DNA from: an uncultured Neomegalonema sp.
Lineage (GTDB): Bacteria > Pseudomonadota > Alphaproteobacteria > Rhodobacterales > Rhodobacteraceae
NCBI GenBank assembly: GCA_937922185.1
Contig: CAKZUT010000024.1
Location: 1-61,885, forward strand
DNA: 61,885 bases
Direction: 5' to 3'
The notes under the pieces were generated by a model that saw only the letters and a program-made list of their open reading frames with translations, was not told the origin of the DNA and did not search any database. Position numbers and translations under genes: made by a program. Shown piece by piece: positions 45,798-54,301 of this stretch; positions within the stretch are counted from its first letter, which is position 1, and each line of letters starts with the position of its first letter.

Positions 45798-46355
45798 ATG
45801 ACGGGGATGGAAACCCATGAACCGATGCGCGACCCTCTGACGATTGCGGAGATCGACGCTGTGCGGGAGTATTGCCGCCAGCAGGTGACCCGGCGTGCGG
45901 CCTTTTCCGGGGCGCTGGCGGCGGTTCCGCTGCCGATGCTCGATGCCGCCGCCGATCTGGGCATTCTCATGCGCCTCCTGCCGAAGATCAGCGCGGAGTT
46001 CGAGCTGCGCCCCGAGGATATCGCCAGACAAGACCCCGAATCCCGTGCGGTGATCTACACGGCGGCAAAGGCGCTGGGCGACAGCTTCGTGGGCAAGATC
46101 GTGACCAAACGGATGATCGCGGCGGTGCTGGCGCGGCTGGGGACGAGGGTAGCGGGGAAATCGCTGGCGAAATACGCCCCCGTTGTCGGGCAGGTCGCCT
46201 CCGCCTCCCTCAGCTTTGCCCTCATGCGCCATATCGGGCTGAAGCATGTCGAGGATTGCTACACCGTCGCCCGTGCCCGTGCCGAGGCCCACCTGTTCGG
46301 AGGGGAGGGCATGGTCATCGACGGCGTGGCCCTGCGCGAGCGGGTGGAGGAGTAG
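45798..46355 (+). CDS. Hypothetical protein with helical hydrophobic segments
   Basis: A 185-residue protein starting MTGMETHEPM. It has Ala/Gly/Pro-rich hydrophobic stretches (AFSGALAAVPLPMLDAAADL, YAPVVGQVASASLSFALMRH) separated by charged helices, somewhat like DUF697/EcsC-type proteins, but I cannot assign a family. AAAGG precedes the ATG. Confidence 0.6.
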   Translation: MTGMETHEPMRDPLTIAEIDAVREYCRQQVTRRAAFSGALAAVPLPMLDAAADLGILMRLLPKISAEFELRPEDIARQDPESRAVIYTAAKALGDSFVGKIVTKRMIAAVLARLGTRVAGKSLAKYAPVVGQVASASLSFALMRHIGLKHVEDCYTVARARAEAHLFGGEGMVIDGVALRERVEE

Positions 46356-46460
46356 GATACCCGACGGAATTTCCGGCATAGCGGGGTATCTTCGGGCGTA
46401 TCGGCAGGGGTCGTTCACAGACATTGACTTCGCAGCCGACCGACGCGCAGGGTCCGGCGC

Positions 46461-47747
46461 ATGATGGAGCAGACCTATTACTCGGCCACGATGCGGGACC
46501 GGACGGAGCGGGAGGCGCTGCGCGGAGAGGTCGTGGCGGATATTGTCGTGGTCGGGGGCGGGTTCACCGGGGTCAATACGGCGCTGGAACTGGCCGGGCG
46601 CGGGTATTCTGTCGTCCTGCTGGAAGCGCAGCGCATCGGCTGGGGGGCAACGGGGCGCAATGGCGGTCAGGTAACGGGATCGCTGTCCGGGGATATGGCT
46701 CTGCAAAAGCATCTTGCCCGCCGCATCGGGAAAGAGGCGGCGGCGGATTTCGTATGGGGCCTGCGCTGGCAGGGGCATGACATCATCCGCGAGCGCGTGG
46801 CCCGCCATGGCATCGACTGCGATCTGGCCCACGGGCATCTCCACGCGGCATGGCGCGAGGCGGATATGCGCGAATTGCGCGCTTTCGCGGCGCAGGCGCA
46901 GCGGCGGGGGATGGGCGATGCGGTGGTTCTGCTCGACCGCGACGGCGTACAGGATGCGCTGGAAACGCCGCTCTATGACGGCGGATTGCTCAACCGGAAC
47001 AATATGCATCTGCATTCGCTCGATCTCTGTCGCGGCGAGGCGGCGGCGGCGGAAGGCATGGGCGTCCGTATCTTCGAGCAATCAGCGGTGACGGGCATCG
47101 TGCCGGGGGATCATCCGGTGGTGAAGACGGCGACAGGACAAGTGACGGCGGATACGGTCATCCTGTGCGGCGGCGCGTATCACCGGCTGGAGGCAAAGAC
47201 GCTGAACGGGCGGCTGTTTCCGGCGGCGCTGGGGAACATGGCGACCGAGCCGCTGACGCCCGAGGAAGCCCGCGCGATCAATCCGCATAATCTGGCGGTC
47301 TACGATACCCGCTTCGTACTCGATTACTATCGCCTGACCGCCGACCATCGCCTGCTGTTCGGGGGCGGGGCCAATTATTCGGGCAAGGCGAGTGACGATA
47401 TCGCCGGAGAGCTTCGCCCCGCGCTGGAACGGACCTTCCCGCGTCTCGCCGGGATCGGGATCGAGTTCGCATGGTCGGGACAGGCCGGGATCGTGCCGAA
47501 CCGGGTGCCGATGCTGGGCCGCAGCGCGCCGAATATCTGGTATGCTCAGGGCTATTCCGGCCATGGCATCGCCACCTCCCACATCGTCGCCGGAATCATG
47601 GCCGAGGCGGTGGCGGGCACTATGGAACGCTTCGACCATTTCGCAAGCGTCCCCCATGCGAAGAATCCTTTCGGCGAACGCGCGGGTCAGGGAATGCTGG
47701 CGCTGGGCATGTGGTGGTACAGGATGCGCGAGGCGACGGGGATTTGA
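46461..47747 (+). CDS. FAD-dependent amine/amino acid oxidoreductase (PuuB/OrdL-like)
   Basis: A 428-residue DAO-fold flavoprotein. The FAD-binding start is IVVVGGGFTGVNTALELAGR with the second motif QRIGWGATGRNGGQVTGSLS, typical of gamma-glutamylputrescine oxidase/OrdL enzymes. The C-terminal PMLGRSAPNIWYAQGYSGHG closes the FAD site. Substrate is unknown; polyamine-derived or other secondary amines are likely. ATGATG leaves the exact start open by one codon. Confidence 0.88.
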   Translation: MMEQTYYSATMRDRTEREALRGEVVADIVVVGGGFTGVNTALELAGRGYSVVLLEAQRIGWGATGRNGGQVTGSLSGDMALQKHLARRIGKEAAADFVWGLRWQGHDIIRERVARHGIDCDLAHGHLHAAWREADMRELRAFAAQAQRRGMGDAVVLLDRDGVQDALETPLYDGGLLNRNNMHLHSLDLCRGEAAAAEGMGVRIFEQSAVTGIVPGDHPVVKTATGQVTADTVILCGGAYHRLEAKTLNGRLFPAALGNMATEPLTPEEARAINPHNLAVYDTRFVLDYYRLTADHRLLFGGGANYSGKASDDIAGELRPALERTFPRLAGIGIEFAWSGQAGIVPNRVPMLGRSAPNIWYAQGYSGHGIATSHIVAGIMAEAVAGTMERFDHFASVPHAKNPFGERAGQGMLALGMWWYRMREATGI

Positions 47748-47951
47748 GTTTCAATAATTGCGGGTAATTCAACAAAAATACACGCAAAAACTTGACGACC
47801 CGTGCTCTCACCTCCAGATTGTACGTCATAGATAAAGAATATCGCAGAGCGCCTTCGCGATGCCATTCTAAATTATCTTCCAGCCGGTTTCGTCCGGCTG
47901 ACCCGTGCATCCGACGGCCCTGCATATTCGCAACCCGAAAGGAGAAGCGAA

Positions 47952-48503
47952 GTGCGATACCACGGATTATACACCGCGATTGCCGGTGCCGCCCTCCTCG
48001 TGATCGCCGGAACGACTTCGGCACGCGCGCATGGCAACTACGCGCCCCAATCGGGTAAGTCATACATTAACATCGGGCCTCTCGATTTCGTCGAGACGAC
48101 CCCGGTGACCGCGCCGGTTCCGGCCCCGGTATACGCCTCGCCGCATAGGCGGGCCTATCCCTGCATATATAACGGTTACGAATACACCTGTTATCGGCAG
48201 AACGGGTCCGAGCATGTTCACGTCCCCTCGCCGCAAGCCGCTGTGGCGGCCTCGGCCACATCGACCGGGCGATCCCGATTTGCGCCGCTGATGGTCGAGA
48301 TGCCGATCATAGGGGCCTCGGCGGCGGCGGTCGCCGTTTCCGTCAATCCGCAGGAACGGGACCGCGCAGTCCGGCCCCGGCCCGGCCTCGGCCAGAAGGC
48401 GGCGGGAACGGCTCTGGGCAAGACGGTCAGGCTCATGCTCAAGCCGGTACCCTATGTCGGGGCGGTCATTGGCGGCTACGAACTCTGGCAACTGGCGCAG
48501 TGA
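47952..48503 (+). CDS. Secreted hypothetical protein
   Basis: A 183-residue protein from a GTG start with AGGAGA seven to twelve bases upstream. It has a signal peptide (TAIAGAALLVIAGTTSARA). The mature part has two Cys (YPCIYNGYEYTCYR), a Pro/Ala region, and hydrophobic segments (PIIGASAAAVAVSV; VPYVGAVIGGYELW) like glycine-zipper proteins. No family recognised. The 204-base gap upstream is AT-richer than the surroundings and has a 7-base hairpin at 47881-47900. Confidence 0.65.
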   Translation: MRYHGLYTAIAGAALLVIAGTTSARAHGNYAPQSGKSYINIGPLDFVETTPVTAPVPAPVYASPHRRAYPCIYNGYEYTCYRQNGSEHVHVPSPQAAVAASATSTGRSRFAPLMVEMPIIGASAAAVAVSVNPQERDRAVRPRPGLGQKAAGTALGKTVRLMLKPVPYVGAVIGGYELWQLAQ

Positions 48504-48524
48504 CGGCCATGGGCGCGGGGTATT

Positions 48525-49676
48525 CTACGCCCCCGCCCTCTCCAGCGCCTGCTCGAAATCGGCAATGAGGTCGGCGGAGTCCTCGATGCCGATGGACAGG
48601 CGGATCAGGCGCGGATGGACGGGAAACCCCTCGCCGGAGACGGTCTTGCGGTGTTCCACAAGGCTCTCGACCCCGCCCAGCGATGTGGCCGGATAGAAGA
48701 TATCGCAGCCCGTCACCACATCGATGGCAGTCTGCTCGGTGCCGGTGGTGATGACGGAGAGCATCCCGCCGAACATTCCCCCCGTCTGGCGTTTCGCGAT
48801 GGCGTGGCCCGGATGCGAGGGCAGGCCGGGATAGAGAACGGCCTCCAGCGCCTCATGCCCCTCGAAATGACGGGCGAAGGCCAGCGCGTTCTGTGTCGCC
48901 CGCTCATAGCGCAGGAACAGCGTCCGCATCCCCCGGATCAGCAGCCACGCATCGAAGGATTGCAGCACCGTGCCGTGCAGCCTGCGTGTCTGTAAGATTT
49001 CCTCCCAGAAATCCCCGGTCTCGCGCACCGACAGGACGCCCGCCGTCATATCCGAATGCCCGTTGAGATATTTCGTGGCCGAATGGAACGAGATATCCGC
49101 CCCGAAATCCAGCGCCCGCGTGGCGCAGGGCGGCGTGCCCGTGCAATCGGTCAGCAGCAGCGCGCCCGCACCATGGGCCAGATCGGCGGCGGCGGCGATA
49201 TCCGTGACTTCCCAGTACGGGTTGTTGGGGGTCTCGGCCCAGACGAGGCGCGTCTCTCCGGGGCGCAGGGCGGCGGCCATTCCTTCAAGATCGCCCGCCG
49301 GATAATAGCTGACATCAAGGCGTTTCTTCGCGGCGGCGTTCTGGAAACGGTCGAGGACGCCGTGATACATCACCTCCGGCACCACCACATGCGCGCCCGT
49401 CTCCATCGCGTCGATCACCGCCACGGCGGCGGACATGCCCGAGGAGAAGAGAAGGCTCTCGGTGGCCTCCTCCAGCGCGGCAATCACCGCTTCGGCATGG
49501 GCCGTCGTCTCGTTGCCGTCGCGGCGATACCAGTAGGGCTTGCGCGGCTGATAGCTCTCATCCCGCGCATAGGTGGCCACGGGCTGGATCGGGGGGATCA
49601 CCGCCCCGGTCTCCGGGTCGAGGTAACGCAGCGCCTGCGCGATGCGCGTGGCCGGGGAAGGGGTGCGGTTGCTCAT
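48525..49676 (-). CDS. Transsulfuration-type PLP enzyme (cystathionine gamma-lyase/synthase family)
   Basis: A 383-residue Cys/Met metabolism PLP enzyme. The PLP lysine is in [20 protein letters not shown], with [20 protein letters not shown] and [20 protein letters not shown], typical of this family. It could be cystathionine gamma-lyase, gamma-synthase or beta-lyase; motif inspection alone does not decide. Its start overlaps the gshB stop by four bases, so it is translated with gshB, which fits a cysteine-supplying lyase. Confidence 0.88.
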   Translation of the reverse strand: MSNRTPSPATRIAQALRYLDPETGAVIPPIQPVATYARDESYQPRKPYWYRRDGNETTAHAEAVIAALEEATESLLFSSGMSAAVAVIDAMETGAHVVVPEVMYHGVLDRFQNAAAKKRLDVSYYPAGDLEGMAAALRPGETRLVWAETPNNPYWEVTDIAAAADLAHGAGALLLTDCTGTPPCATRALDFGADISFHSATKYLNGHSDMTAGVLSVRETGDFWEEILQTRRLHGTVLQSFDAWLLIRGMRTLFLRYERATQNALAFARHFEGHEALEAVLYPGLPSHPGHAIAKRQTGGMFGGMLSVITTGTEQTAIDVVTGCDIFYPATSLGGVESLVEHRKTVSGEGFPVHPRLIRLSIGIEDSADLIADFEQALERAGA

Positions 49677-50617
49677 CCCTGCAAGCGCCTTTCGATGGCA
49701 TCCCAGATCATCCCCGGTACGTCGATGCCGTCGAAGCGCGACAGTTCCTGAATGCCGGTCGGTGAGGTCACGTTGATTTCGGTGAGGTAGTCGCCGATCA
49801 CGTCGATGCCGACGAAGATCTGGCCCTTTTCGCGCAGCAGCGGCCCTATCCGGGCGCAGATTTCGCGGTCGCGGTCGGTCAGGGCGACTTTTTCGGGCCG
49901 CCCCCCCACATGCATGTTCGAGCGGGTCTCGCCCTTTGCGGGCACGCGGTTGATCGCGCCGACCGGCTCTCCGTCCACGAGGATCACGCGCTTGTCGCCT
50001 CTGGTCACGTCGGGCAGGAAGGCCTGGGCGATCAGGGGTTCGGCGCTGCGCTCCACGAACATCTCATGCAGGCTCGTGAGGTTCTTCAGATCGGCATCGA
50101 GCTTGAACACCCCCGCCCCGCCATTGCCATATAACGGCTTGAGGATCATGCCTTTGTGCTCCTGTCCGAAGGCACGGATATCATCGAGATTGCGGGTGAT
50201 GAGGGTATCCGGGGTCAGGTCCGTGAACTCGGTGACGAGAATTTTCTCGGGATAGTTCCGCACCCAGGTCGGATCATTGACCACCAGCGTATCGGGATGC
50301 ACCCGGTCGAGCAGATGGGTGGTGGTGATATAGCCCATGTGGAAGGGCGGGTCCTGCCGCAGCAGGATGACGTCGAGATGGGCCAGATCACGGGTTTCGC
50401 GGGCGCCGATCTCGAAATGCGCGCCCTTTTTCCGGGCCAGCGTGAGGGCGTGGCCATGGGCGAAAACCCGACCGTCGCGCATTCCCAGATCACCGGGCAG
50501 GTAGTAGAACAGCCCGTGCCCCCGGTTCTGCGCCTCCAGCGCCATGGCGAAGGTGGAATCGGCGTCGATATCGATGGCGTCGATGGGGTCCATCTGGACG
50601 CCGACTGAATAGGCCAT
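49673..50617 (-). CDS. gshB: Glutathione synthetase
   Basis: A 314-residue ATP-grasp enzyme joining gamma-glutamylcysteine and glycine. It starts [20 protein letters not shown], and has [34 protein letters not shown] and the end [18 protein letters not shown], all standard for bacterial GshB. The gene that usually sits upstream in this group, yraN, is at 51.3-51.7 kb with a BON lipoprotein between. It is the first gene of a two-gene overlap with the transsulfuration enzyme. Confidence 0.97.
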   Translation of the reverse strand: MAYSVGVQMDPIDAIDIDADSTFAMALEAQNRGHGLFYYLPGDLGMRDGRVFAHGHALTLARKKGAHFEIGARETRDLAHLDVILLRQDPPFHMGYITTTHLLDRVHPDTLVVNDPTWVRNYPEKILVTEFTDLTPDTLITRNLDDIRAFGQEHKGMILKPLYGNGGAGVFKLDADLKNLTSLHEMFVERSAEPLIAQAFLPDVTRGDKRVILVDGEPVGAINRVPAKGETRSNMHVGGRPEKVALTDRDREICARIGPLLREKGQIFVGIDVIGDYLTEINVTSPTGIQELSRFDGIDVPGMIWDAIERRLQG

Positions 50618-50670
50618 GGCTGCGCTCCCGGCGGGCCGGAAGCGCGTTGCGTATACGCGCGGCGACCGGC

Positions 50671-51270
50671 TTACTGATACGTGGCGGTCGAGGCGTGGCG
50701 GGGCCTCTCCAGACGACGCGGATCATCGGCGAGAAGCGCGTGGGAGACAACCTGTTTCACACCGGAAATCGTCGCGGCCAGATAGGCGACATGCTCCAGT
50801 TCCTCCTGTGTGCGGGCGATGCCGAGGATATAGACCGTGCCCTTGACCGTCTCGATATCGTAATTGCCGGCCTTCACGCTGTTGGCCGTCAGCAGGCGCA
50901 CGCGCATCTGGTTGGAGATACGGGAATCGCTGGCATAGCTGAGAAAGCTCTGGGGGTCTTCGACCTTCAGTTCATTGACGACATCGCGCACGCCCCGGAT
51001 CTGCCAGGCGATCCTGGAGGCTTCGAGCCGCTGGGTCGGGCTTTCGACCGTGCCGACGATCAGCACCCGGCCCTCGCGGACCTCCGTGCCGATACGGGTG
51101 ATGAAATGGGGAAGTGCCTGCTGCATATCGCGGTTGAGAGCAAGCTGGATGGAGGTATCGTCGAGGGTCGTGCCAACCGTGCGGCCCGCGTGGAAAGGCT
51201 GGGGCTGCTGGACGCAGGCGCTGAGGGTCAGCGTGGCGAGAGCGGCGGCGGTGAGGAGACGTCTGGGCAT
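50671..51270 (-). CDS. BON-domain lipoprotein
   Basis: A 199-residue protein with a lipoprotein signal ([19 protein letters not shown]; lipid-modified Cys19). Two BON domains follow: [20 protein letters not shown] and [20 protein letters not shown] with [13 protein letters not shown]-type ends. The arrangement matches DolP/YraP, an outer membrane lipoprotein that helps envelope integrity. The yraN-yraP-like neighbours support this. Confidence 0.9.
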   Translation of the reverse strand: MPRRLLTAAALATLTLSACVQQPQPFHAGRTVGTTLDDTSIQLALNRDMQQALPHFITRIGTEVREGRVLIVGTVESPTQRLEASRIAWQIRGVRDVVNELKVEDPQSFLSYASDSRISNQMRVRLLTANSVKAGNYDIETVKGTVYILGIARTQEELEHVAYLAATISGVKQVVSHALLADDPRRLERPRHASTATYQ

Positions 51271-51313
51271 GATGCGGCCTTGAATATGGAGGCGCGGCCC
51301 GTCGATATCCCCC

Positions 51314-51742
51314 TCAGAATTCGTCGAACCCGCGCGCGTTTTCGATCCACCGGGCAAGGCCATCGCGGCCAACGAGAACGACGTCGAATCGAAGGTCCGG
51401 CCCGGTGTTGCTGACCACAGGGTCGGATAGATTGGTTGGTGTATGGTAAACGGCGGCGAAATGCAGCGCGGCGGCCTCCAGCCTTTGCCACTGTCGCGGG
51501 GTCAGGGAATGGGCGGCCTCGTCCTGCGAGCGCCGCGCCTTGACCTCGATAAAGACCAGCAACCCCGGACTTTCCGCAATCAGGTCGATCTCTCCGTGGG
51601 GGGTGCGATAGCGCCGTTCGATGACGGTCAGGCCCCGCCCGGCGGCGAGGCGCGCCGCCGTGTCCTCGGCGGCAAGCCCCGTGCGATGGGCCTGCGACCC
51701 GCGTGCGGCGCGGGCTTTGGGGTCGCCACCGGACAGGCTCAT
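51314..51742 (-). CDS. yraN: UPF0102 family (YraN) endonuclease-fold protein
   Basis: A 142-residue protein with the UPF0102 nuclease-like pattern: GLAAEDTAARLAAGRGLTVI, ERRYRTPHGEIDLIAES with the Asp of the active-site pair, and VFIEVKARRSQDEAAHSLTP (ExK). Its function is unsettled. The ATG at 51742 follows GGGAG. It usually neighbours rsmI, which here is 16 kb away. Confidence 0.93.
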   Translation of the reverse strand: MSLSGGDPKARAARGSQAHRTGLAAEDTAARLAAGRGLTVIERRYRTPHGEIDLIAESPGLLVFIEVKARRSQDEAAHSLTPRQWQRLEAAALHFAAVYHTPTNLSDPVVSNTGPDLRFDVVLVGRDGLARWIENARGFDEF

Positions 51743-51857
51743 GGCTGTATTCTCCCTTGAGGGACCGTGCATGGCGGACGGCCATCATCCCAGCCCGATA
51801 ACCGCCCCCGGAGTGACCGGCGATCGCACCGGGTCAGGAATGACGCCGGAAGCCGCC

Positions 51858-54071
51858 TCACATATTGCTGTCGATGATCCCGTTCAGGGTTGCGCTGGGG
51901 CGCATCACGGCGGTCAGCTTCTCCGGGTCGTTATTGTAGTATCCGCCCGTATCCGCCGGTTTTCCCTGTGCCGCCGCCAGCTCGGCGAGGATCGTCGCCT
52001 CGCCTTCGGCCAGTGCCTGCGCCATGGGGGCGAACTCCGCCGCCAGCGCGGCATCATCTGTCTGTGCGGCCAGAGCCTCGGCCCAGTAGCGGGCGAACCA
52101 GTAGTGGCTGTCGCGGTTGTCGGGTTCGCCGACCTTGCGCGACGGTGAGCGGTCATTGTCGAGGATGCCCTGCGTTGCCGCATCCACCGCCTCGCCCAGA
52201 ATGCGGGCTTTTTCGTTGCCCCTGGCATCGGCGAGAAATGTCAGGCTCTCGCCCAGCGCGCAGAATTCGCCGAGGGAATCCCAGCGCAGGTGGTTCTCCT
52301 GCTGCAATTGCTGCACATGCTTTGGGGCCGAACCGCCCGCGCCGGTCTCGAACAGGCCGCCGCCCTGCATCAGTTTCACGATGGAGAGCATCTTGGCCGA
52401 GGTTGCCAGTTCGAGGATCGGGAACAGGTCGGTCAGGTAGTCGCGCAGCACGTTGCCGGTGACGGCGATGGTGCTGTCGCCCTTCGTGATCGTCTCCAGC
52501 GAGGCGCGGGTGGCCTCGCGCGGGGCCATGATCTCGAAATCATTCGCCACACCCTGCGCGTCGAGGATCGGGCGCACGTATTTCAGCAGTTCGGCATCAT
52601 GGGCGCGGGTCTCGTCCAGCCAGAAGATCGAGCGGAATCCGGTGGCTTTCCGCCGCGCGATAGCAAGAGCCACCCAGTCCTCGATGGGGGCTTTGCGCGT
52701 GGAGGCCGAGCGCCAGATATCGCCCGCCTCGACCACGTGCGAATGCAGCACCGTGCCGTCATCCAGCACCATCTTTACCGTGCCGTCCGCCGGGATCTCG
52801 AAGGTGGTCGGGTGGGAGCCGTATTCCTCGGCCTTCTGGGCCATGAGGCCGATATTCTGCACAGTGCCCGCAGTGGCGGGGTTCAGCTTGCCGTTCGCCC
52901 TGAAGAACTCGACCGTCTCGTCATAGACCGGCGCATAGGAATTGTCCGGGATGATGCAGGCGGTGTCCGCTTCCTCGCCGTCCGGCCCCCATCCCTTGCC
53001 GCCGTTGCGGATCAGGGCGGGCATAGAGGCGTCGATGATGACGTCCGAAGGGACGTGCAGGTTGGTGATACCCCTGTCGGAATTGACCATGTACATCGGC
53101 GGGCGCTCGGCAGTGACGGCGTCGATGGCGGCCATGATCTCCGGCTCGCCCGATACCTTTTCCAGCAGCGTTCCGAGGCCCGCATTGCCGCTGACCCCCA
53201 GTTCGGCCAGCCGGTCGCCGTGCTTCTCGAACACGGGAGCCAGCCACGCCCTGACCGCATGGCCGAAGATGATGGGATCGGACACCTTCATCATCGTCGC
53301 CTTCAGGTGCAGCGAGAACAGCGTCCCTTCAGCCTTTGTCTTCTCGATCTCCGCCGCGAGGAAAGCGCCGAGCGCCCTGGCCGACATGAAGGTCGCATCG
53401 ACCACCGTGCCCGCCGGATAGGCGATGCCGTCCTTGAGCACTGTCTCCCCATCGGCGGTTTCCAGCACGATCTTCGCGGTCGCGGCCTTGTCCAGCGTGG
53501 CCGAGACCTCGTTCGAGCGGAAATCATGGCCGTCCATCGAGGCGACGCGGGTTTTCGAGTCCGCCGTCCACTCGCCCATGCGATGCGGATTGGACTGCGC
53601 GAATTTCTTCACGGCGGCGGCGGCGCGGCGATCCGAATTGCCCTCGCGCAGCACGGGATTGACCGCCGATCCCTTGATCGCGTCATAGCGGGCGCGGATT
53701 TTCTTCTCGGCATCCGTCGCGGGGTTTTCGGGATAGTCCGGTACGGCGATGCCCTGACCCTGCAACTCCGTGATCGCGGCAACGAGCTGGGGCACGGACG
53801 CCGAGATATTGGGCAGCTTGATGACGTTGGCGGCGGGGGTCTTCACCAGATCGCCCAGATTCGCGAGGTCGTCCGGGATGCGCGCGCCCGCTTCCAGATG
53901 CTCCGGGAAAGCGGCGCGGATACGCCCCGCCAGCGAGATGTCCTTCGTCCCCACCGAGATATCGGCGGCGGCGGCAAAGCGCCGGATGATGGGCAGGAGC
54001 GACGCGCTGGCCAGCTCGGGTGCCTCATCCACCCTTGTGTAGATGATATCGGATTCGGACGTATCGACCAT
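51858..54071 (-). CDS. Monomeric NADP-dependent isocitrate dehydrogenase
   Basis: A 737-residue monomeric IDH (type II fold unlike the dimeric enzyme). Diagnostic segments: [60 protein letters not shown] and [20 protein letters not shown]. It performs the same reaction as the icd at 35157-36368, so the organism carries both isozymes. The start at 54071 is the first ATG that matches the family. Confidence 0.97.
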   Translation of the reverse strand: MVDTSESDIIYTRVDEAPELASASLLPIIRRFAAAADISVGTKDISLAGRIRAAFPEHLEAGARIPDDLANLGDLVKTPAANVIKLPNISASVPQLVAAITELQGQGIAVPDYPENPATDAEKKIRARYDAIKGSAVNPVLREGNSDRRAAAAVKKFAQSNPHRMGEWTADSKTRVASMDGHDFRSNEVSATLDKAATAKIVLETADGETVLKDGIAYPAGTVVDATFMSARALGAFLAAEIEKTKAEGTLFSLHLKATMMKVSDPIIFGHAVRAWLAPVFEKHGDRLAELGVSGNAGLGTLLEKVSGEPEIMAAIDAVTAERPPMYMVNSDRGITNLHVPSDVIIDASMPALIRNGGKGWGPDGEEADTACIIPDNSYAPVYDETVEFFRANGKLNPATAGTVQNIGLMAQKAEEYGSHPTTFEIPADGTVKMVLDDGTVLHSHVVEAGDIWRSASTRKAPIEDWVALAIARRKATGFRSIFWLDETRAHDAELLKYVRPILDAQGVANDFEIMAPREATRASLETITKGDSTIAVTGNVLRDYLTDLFPILELATSAKMLSIVKLMQGGGLFETGAGGSAPKHVQQLQQENHLRWDSLGEFCALGESLTFLADARGNEKARILGEAVDAATQGILDNDRSPSRKVGEPDNRDSHYWFARYWAEALAAQTDDAALAAEFAPMAQALAEGEATILAELAAAQGKPADTGGYYNNDPEKLTAVMRPSATLNGIIDSNM

Positions 54072-54301
54072 GTGATGCTTCCCTTCGACTGATGCGGGAG
54101 CCGTGGGGTCCGGCGTCCGGCAGCGCGGATGTGCAGCGCAATATTGAGGCATACAGCGCGTTTCGCGGCGCACAATAAGCATCCCCGTCCGCTGTGCAAG
54201 GGGCCGGAAGAAGGAAAGAGCCACCCGGAAAACGGGATATCAATCCTTTGGGTGTTTTATGGCGGTCAAATACAACTGTATCGCCCGATGGAGAATACCC
54301 G

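Noticed and set aside
47792-47820. A possible sigma-70 promoter (TTGACG, 17 bases, CAGATT) before the secreted protein at 47952
   Set aside because: The -10 match is poor and the distance to the gene long; not enough to call a promoter.
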